Assembly: GCA_002506255.1 (NCBI GenBank)
Contig: DAXF01000040.1
Span: 8,593-16,242, forward strand
DNA: 7,650 nt
From: Methanomassiliicoccaceae archaeon UBA367
GTDB taxonomy: Archaea; Thermoplasmatota; Thermoplasmata; Methanomassiliicoccales; Methanomethylophilaceae
Reading direction: 5' to 3'
The notes below the pieces were generated by a model, which was not told where the DNA came from, did not search any database, and worked only from the letters and a program-made list of their open reading frames with translations. A program made the translations under genes and the position numbers. Positions 6,436 to 7,650 of this stretch are shown here, in pieces (position 1 is the first letter of the stretch; every line of letters starts with the position of its first letter).

Positions 6436-6444
6436 GTAATAAAG
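6436..6444 (-). promoter_or_regulatory. Possible proximal TATA-like box for srp54
   Basis: The minus strand reads CTTTATTAC; its centre is about 28 bases from the srp54 ATG at 6412. The position fits a leaderless or nearly leaderless transcript, and no ribosome site is seen before the ATG. The match to the archaeal TATA consensus is moderate. Confidence 0.4.
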
Positions 6445-6454
6445 ATTTGCGCTA

Positions 6455-6529
6455 GAAGTTACGGGAAGAGGCTAGCCAGTCAGAAGGGATGGGATGCACT
6501 CTACAGGACTAGCCTTTTTTCCCGTCTTC
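6455..6529 (-). ncRNA. Long stem-loop: small RNA candidate or structured srp54 leader
   Basis: Two arms pair: 6462-6475 with 6509-6524, 14 base pairs (13 Watson-Crick plus one G-T) with a two-base bulge, including CGGGAA/TTCCCG and GGCTAG/CTAGCC. Four more pairs (GAAG 6455-6458 with CTTC 6526-6529) extend it past a small internal loop. The apical loop is 33 bases. A strong TATA box on the minus strand (6546-6553) would start transcription near 6523, at the outer end of the stem. Nothing here codes for protein. The shape does not match tRNA, 5S or SRP RNA, and I see no convincing C/D or H/ACA boxes. On the plus strand the second arm contains six T, but no gene lies upstream to be terminated. 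Strand and 3' end are inferred. Confidence 0.4.
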
Positions 6530-6545
6530 TCCATTACTCAGTCTG

Positions 6546-6553
6546 TATTTAAA
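6546..6553 (-). promoter_or_regulatory. TATA box TTTAAATA upstream of the stem-loop
   Basis: A perfect archaeal-style TTTAAATA on the minus strand, preceded by an A-rich AACAACAAC that could serve as the BRE. Its centre is about 26 bases from position 6523, the outer base of the long stem. It may drive a small RNA, srp54-trmY with a leader of about 110 bases, or both. Confidence 0.65.
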
Positions 6554-6593
6554 GTTGTTGTTATTGTGCTCGAAATGAGTCGATAGGTCTGTT

Positions 6594-6636
6594 AAAAAGG
6601 TAGTCTGGGGGGGCAATTCTTATGCCCTCCCAGACT
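6594..6636 (-). terminator. Terminator of the coiled-coil gene
   Basis: Arms 6602-6615 and 6623-6636 pair over 14 positions with one A-C mismatch on the minus strand (a G-T on the plus strand) around a 7-base loop. On the minus strand the hairpin is followed by ACC and TTTTT (6598-6594). It starts 15 bases after the stop of the coiled-coil gene. The T run is only on this side, which sets the direction. Confidence 0.7.
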
Positions 6637-6651
6637 TGTAAAATGGTTGTT

Positions 6652-7650
6652 TCAGAGGTAGCCGGACTTCTGAAGGATCATCAGGTCCTCTGTGTCCAGG
6701 ACCTTCCCTTCCTTGAAGCGGGCGAAGAGCTCGTTCGCGGCCTTCTTGGTGTCCGCGTCGCTCTTCCTCTTGCGAGCAGCTCTCTGCTTGCTCTTGATGC
6801 TGTACACGTCCTTGTCGGTCTCGTGGTAGCTCTTGCTCTGCTCGATGAAGAGCCTGTGCTCCTCGTCTGCTGCCTTCTTGGACTCTATGAACTTGGCCTG
6901 AGCCTCGTCGGCTTCCTTCCTTACGGCGTCTGCCTTCTCATAGAACTGAATCATTGCATCGTGCTCGGCCTGGGCCTTGTCCGCATATTCGGATACGAGC
7001 CTGTGGTGAACCTCAGCCTGTGTCTTCGCCTCCCTGAGGGCGACGGACTTGTCGCGAAGGTCCTCGTTCTGCTCGCTGCTCTTCTCTATCTCGCGGATCT
7101 GGTCGTCCAGTGCCTTCAGGCTCTTGACCAGTGCTTCCTCCTCCTTCTTCTTGAGGACCTGCGTCTGCTGTCTCCTCTCGAGGTCGGAGAATTCTTTCTT
7201 AAGTTGTCTCAATGATGGCTGATTCTTGTCTGCCTGAGGACGGTCTTTCCTCATCTCGTGGAGTTCCTCGCTCAGCTTGGATACCAGCCTGTTGCACTCG
7301 TCCCTCAGCTCTTTCTGCTGCTGGACGTTTATGTTGAAGGAATCGCGTTCCTCCCTGTGCTTCCCGGCCTCTTCGATGTAGCCACGTACAAGGGCGTTGA
7401 GCTCATCCCTCTTAGCAACCCATTCACGGGTCTGCTTGTTGAGCTCATCCCTCTTGCGCATGTGCTTCTCCGCTGCGTTGTTCGTAACGCTGCGTTTCTG
7501 CTCCAGTTCCTCGAGGCGTTCCTCGGTCTCCGGAGTGACCTCATCTTCATTCGTCTCCGCATCGACCTGTTCGGTCTCAGGGGAGATCTCATCCTCGCTA
7601 GTCTCCATTTCGACCTGTTCGGTCTCCTCGGATGATTCCAGTCTGTTAAT
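6652..7650 (-). CDS. Archaeal coiled-coil protein, COG1340 type (start beyond window)
   Basis: A long, highly charged, mostly helical protein of unknown function; relatives are sometimes mislabelled phosphoserine phosphatase. Numbering is from the ATG at 7608. An acidic region rich in Glu and Thr (1-30) is followed by coiled coil to about 285 with few prolines. Typical of COG1340 are repeated KRDELN-like motifs: R-x3-N at 39, 53, 67, 88 and 102, always a multiple of seven apart. Later come EVHHRLVSEYADKAQAEHD (199-217), EADEAQAKFIESKKAADEEH (232-251) and a C-terminal ARFKEGKVLDTEDLMILQKSG (296-316). The frame stays open to base 7650, adding INRLESSEETEQVE before that Met, and this extra part continues the acidic repeat, so the true start is probably outside the window. 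No signal peptide or membrane helix is visible; it is probably cytoplasmic and may be structural. It ends at a clear terminator, so it is a separate transcript from srp54. Confidence 0.85.
   Translation of the reverse strand: MNRLESSEETEQVEMETSEDEISPETEQVDAETNEDEVTPETEERLEELEQKRSVTNNAAEKHMRKRDELNKQTREWVAKRDELNALVRGYIEEAGKHREERDSFNINVQQQKELRDECNRLVSKLSEELHEMRKDRPQADKNQPSLRQLKKEFSDLERRQQTQVLKKKEEEALVKSLKALDDQIREIEKSSEQNEDLRDKSVALREAKTQAEVHHRLVSEYADKAQAEHDAMIQFYEKADAVRKEADEAQAKFIESKKAADEEHRLFIEQSKSYHETDKDVYSIKSKQRAARKRKSDADTKKAANELFARFKEGKVLDTEDLMILQKSGYL
7515..7626 (-). repeat. 48-base in-frame tandem repeat coding an acidic 16-residue unit
   Basis: The 16 bases at 7563-7578 recur exactly at 7611-7626, 48 bases apart, with a diverged third copy ending at 7530. 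In protein they give METSEDEISPETEQVD then AETNEDEVTPETEER, preceded by a partial copy ESSEETEQVE. The unit is about two-fifths Glu/Asp with recurring PETE. Confidence 0.8.

Noticed and set aside
6462..6524. Reading the stem-loop as a plus-strand intrinsic terminator because its second arm ends in six T.
   Set aside because: Both flanking genes are on the minus strand, so there is no upstream plus-strand gene to terminate, and the T run is inside the stem rather than after it.
6413..6651. tRNA, 5S rRNA or SRP RNA in the gap near srp54.
   Set aside because: No T-loop consensus or cloverleaf, and no SRP helix 8 motif; the gap is too short for an archaeal SRP RNA of about 300 bases.
6622..7215. 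A plus-strand open frame very rich in Leu and Val, looking like a membrane protein.
   Set aside because: It is the complement of the Glu/Lys-rich coiled-coil gene, whose codons read as Leu/Val/Phe on the other strand; the conserved COG1340 features are on the minus strand.
7606..7608. The ATG at 7608 as the true start of the coiled-coil protein.
   Set aside because: The acidic repeat continues upstream in frame to the edge of the window, so an earlier start is more likely, although this cannot be proven here.

Overview
The window looks archaeal, most probably from the class Thermoplasmata and plausibly a Methanomassiliicoccales-type organism. The evidence is an archaeal/eukaryotic-type PheT, an archaeal SRP54, TrmY (found mainly in archaea), a CoaD-NTPase fusion of the kind I recall from Thermoplasma relatives, an archaeal COG1340 coiled-coil protein, and TATA-box promoters about 25 bases from start codons. 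The class is a fair inference and the order is a guess. There are no mobile elements, CRISPR arrays, tRNAs or rRNAs, and gene packing is tight.

Left part (1-2036, + strand): the 3' nine-tenths of pheT (phenylalanyl-tRNA synthetase beta chain), whose start lies before the window, overlaps by one base a PrxQ/Bcp-type peroxiredoxin that has only one cysteine.

Middle (2038-4436, - strand): a compact four-gene unit. In transcription order it encodes a 65-residue Zn-ribbon protein with a C-terminal membrane anchor, a fusion of phosphopantetheine adenylyltransferase (CoaD) with an inosine/xanthosine triphosphatase-like domain, and two proteins resembling the beta subunit (FixA) and the first domain of the alpha subunit (FixB) of electron transfer flavoprotein. 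Junctions are 4-base overlaps or a 1-base gap. A TATA-like box sits where a leaderless transcript would be expected. The alpha-like protein lacks the FAD-binding domain and carries a cysteine cluster at its N-terminus; this is the most unusual thing in the window.

Right part (4477-7650, - strand): srp54 (protein targeting GTPase) followed four bases later by trmY (tRNA pseudouridine-54 N1-methyltransferase, probably starting at TTG). Upstream is a 239-base intergenic region with a terminator for the next gene, a very good TATA box, and a long stem-loop beginning where that TATA box would start transcription; it may be a small RNA or a structured srp54 leader. The window ends inside a COG1340 coiled-coil protein with an acidic, tandemly repeated N-terminal region.

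Functionally the window is mostly housekeeping (translation, tRNA modification, protein targeting, CoA synthesis, nucleotide-pool cleaning, peroxide defence). The ETF-like pair and the small RNA candidate are the parts not explained by standard annotation.
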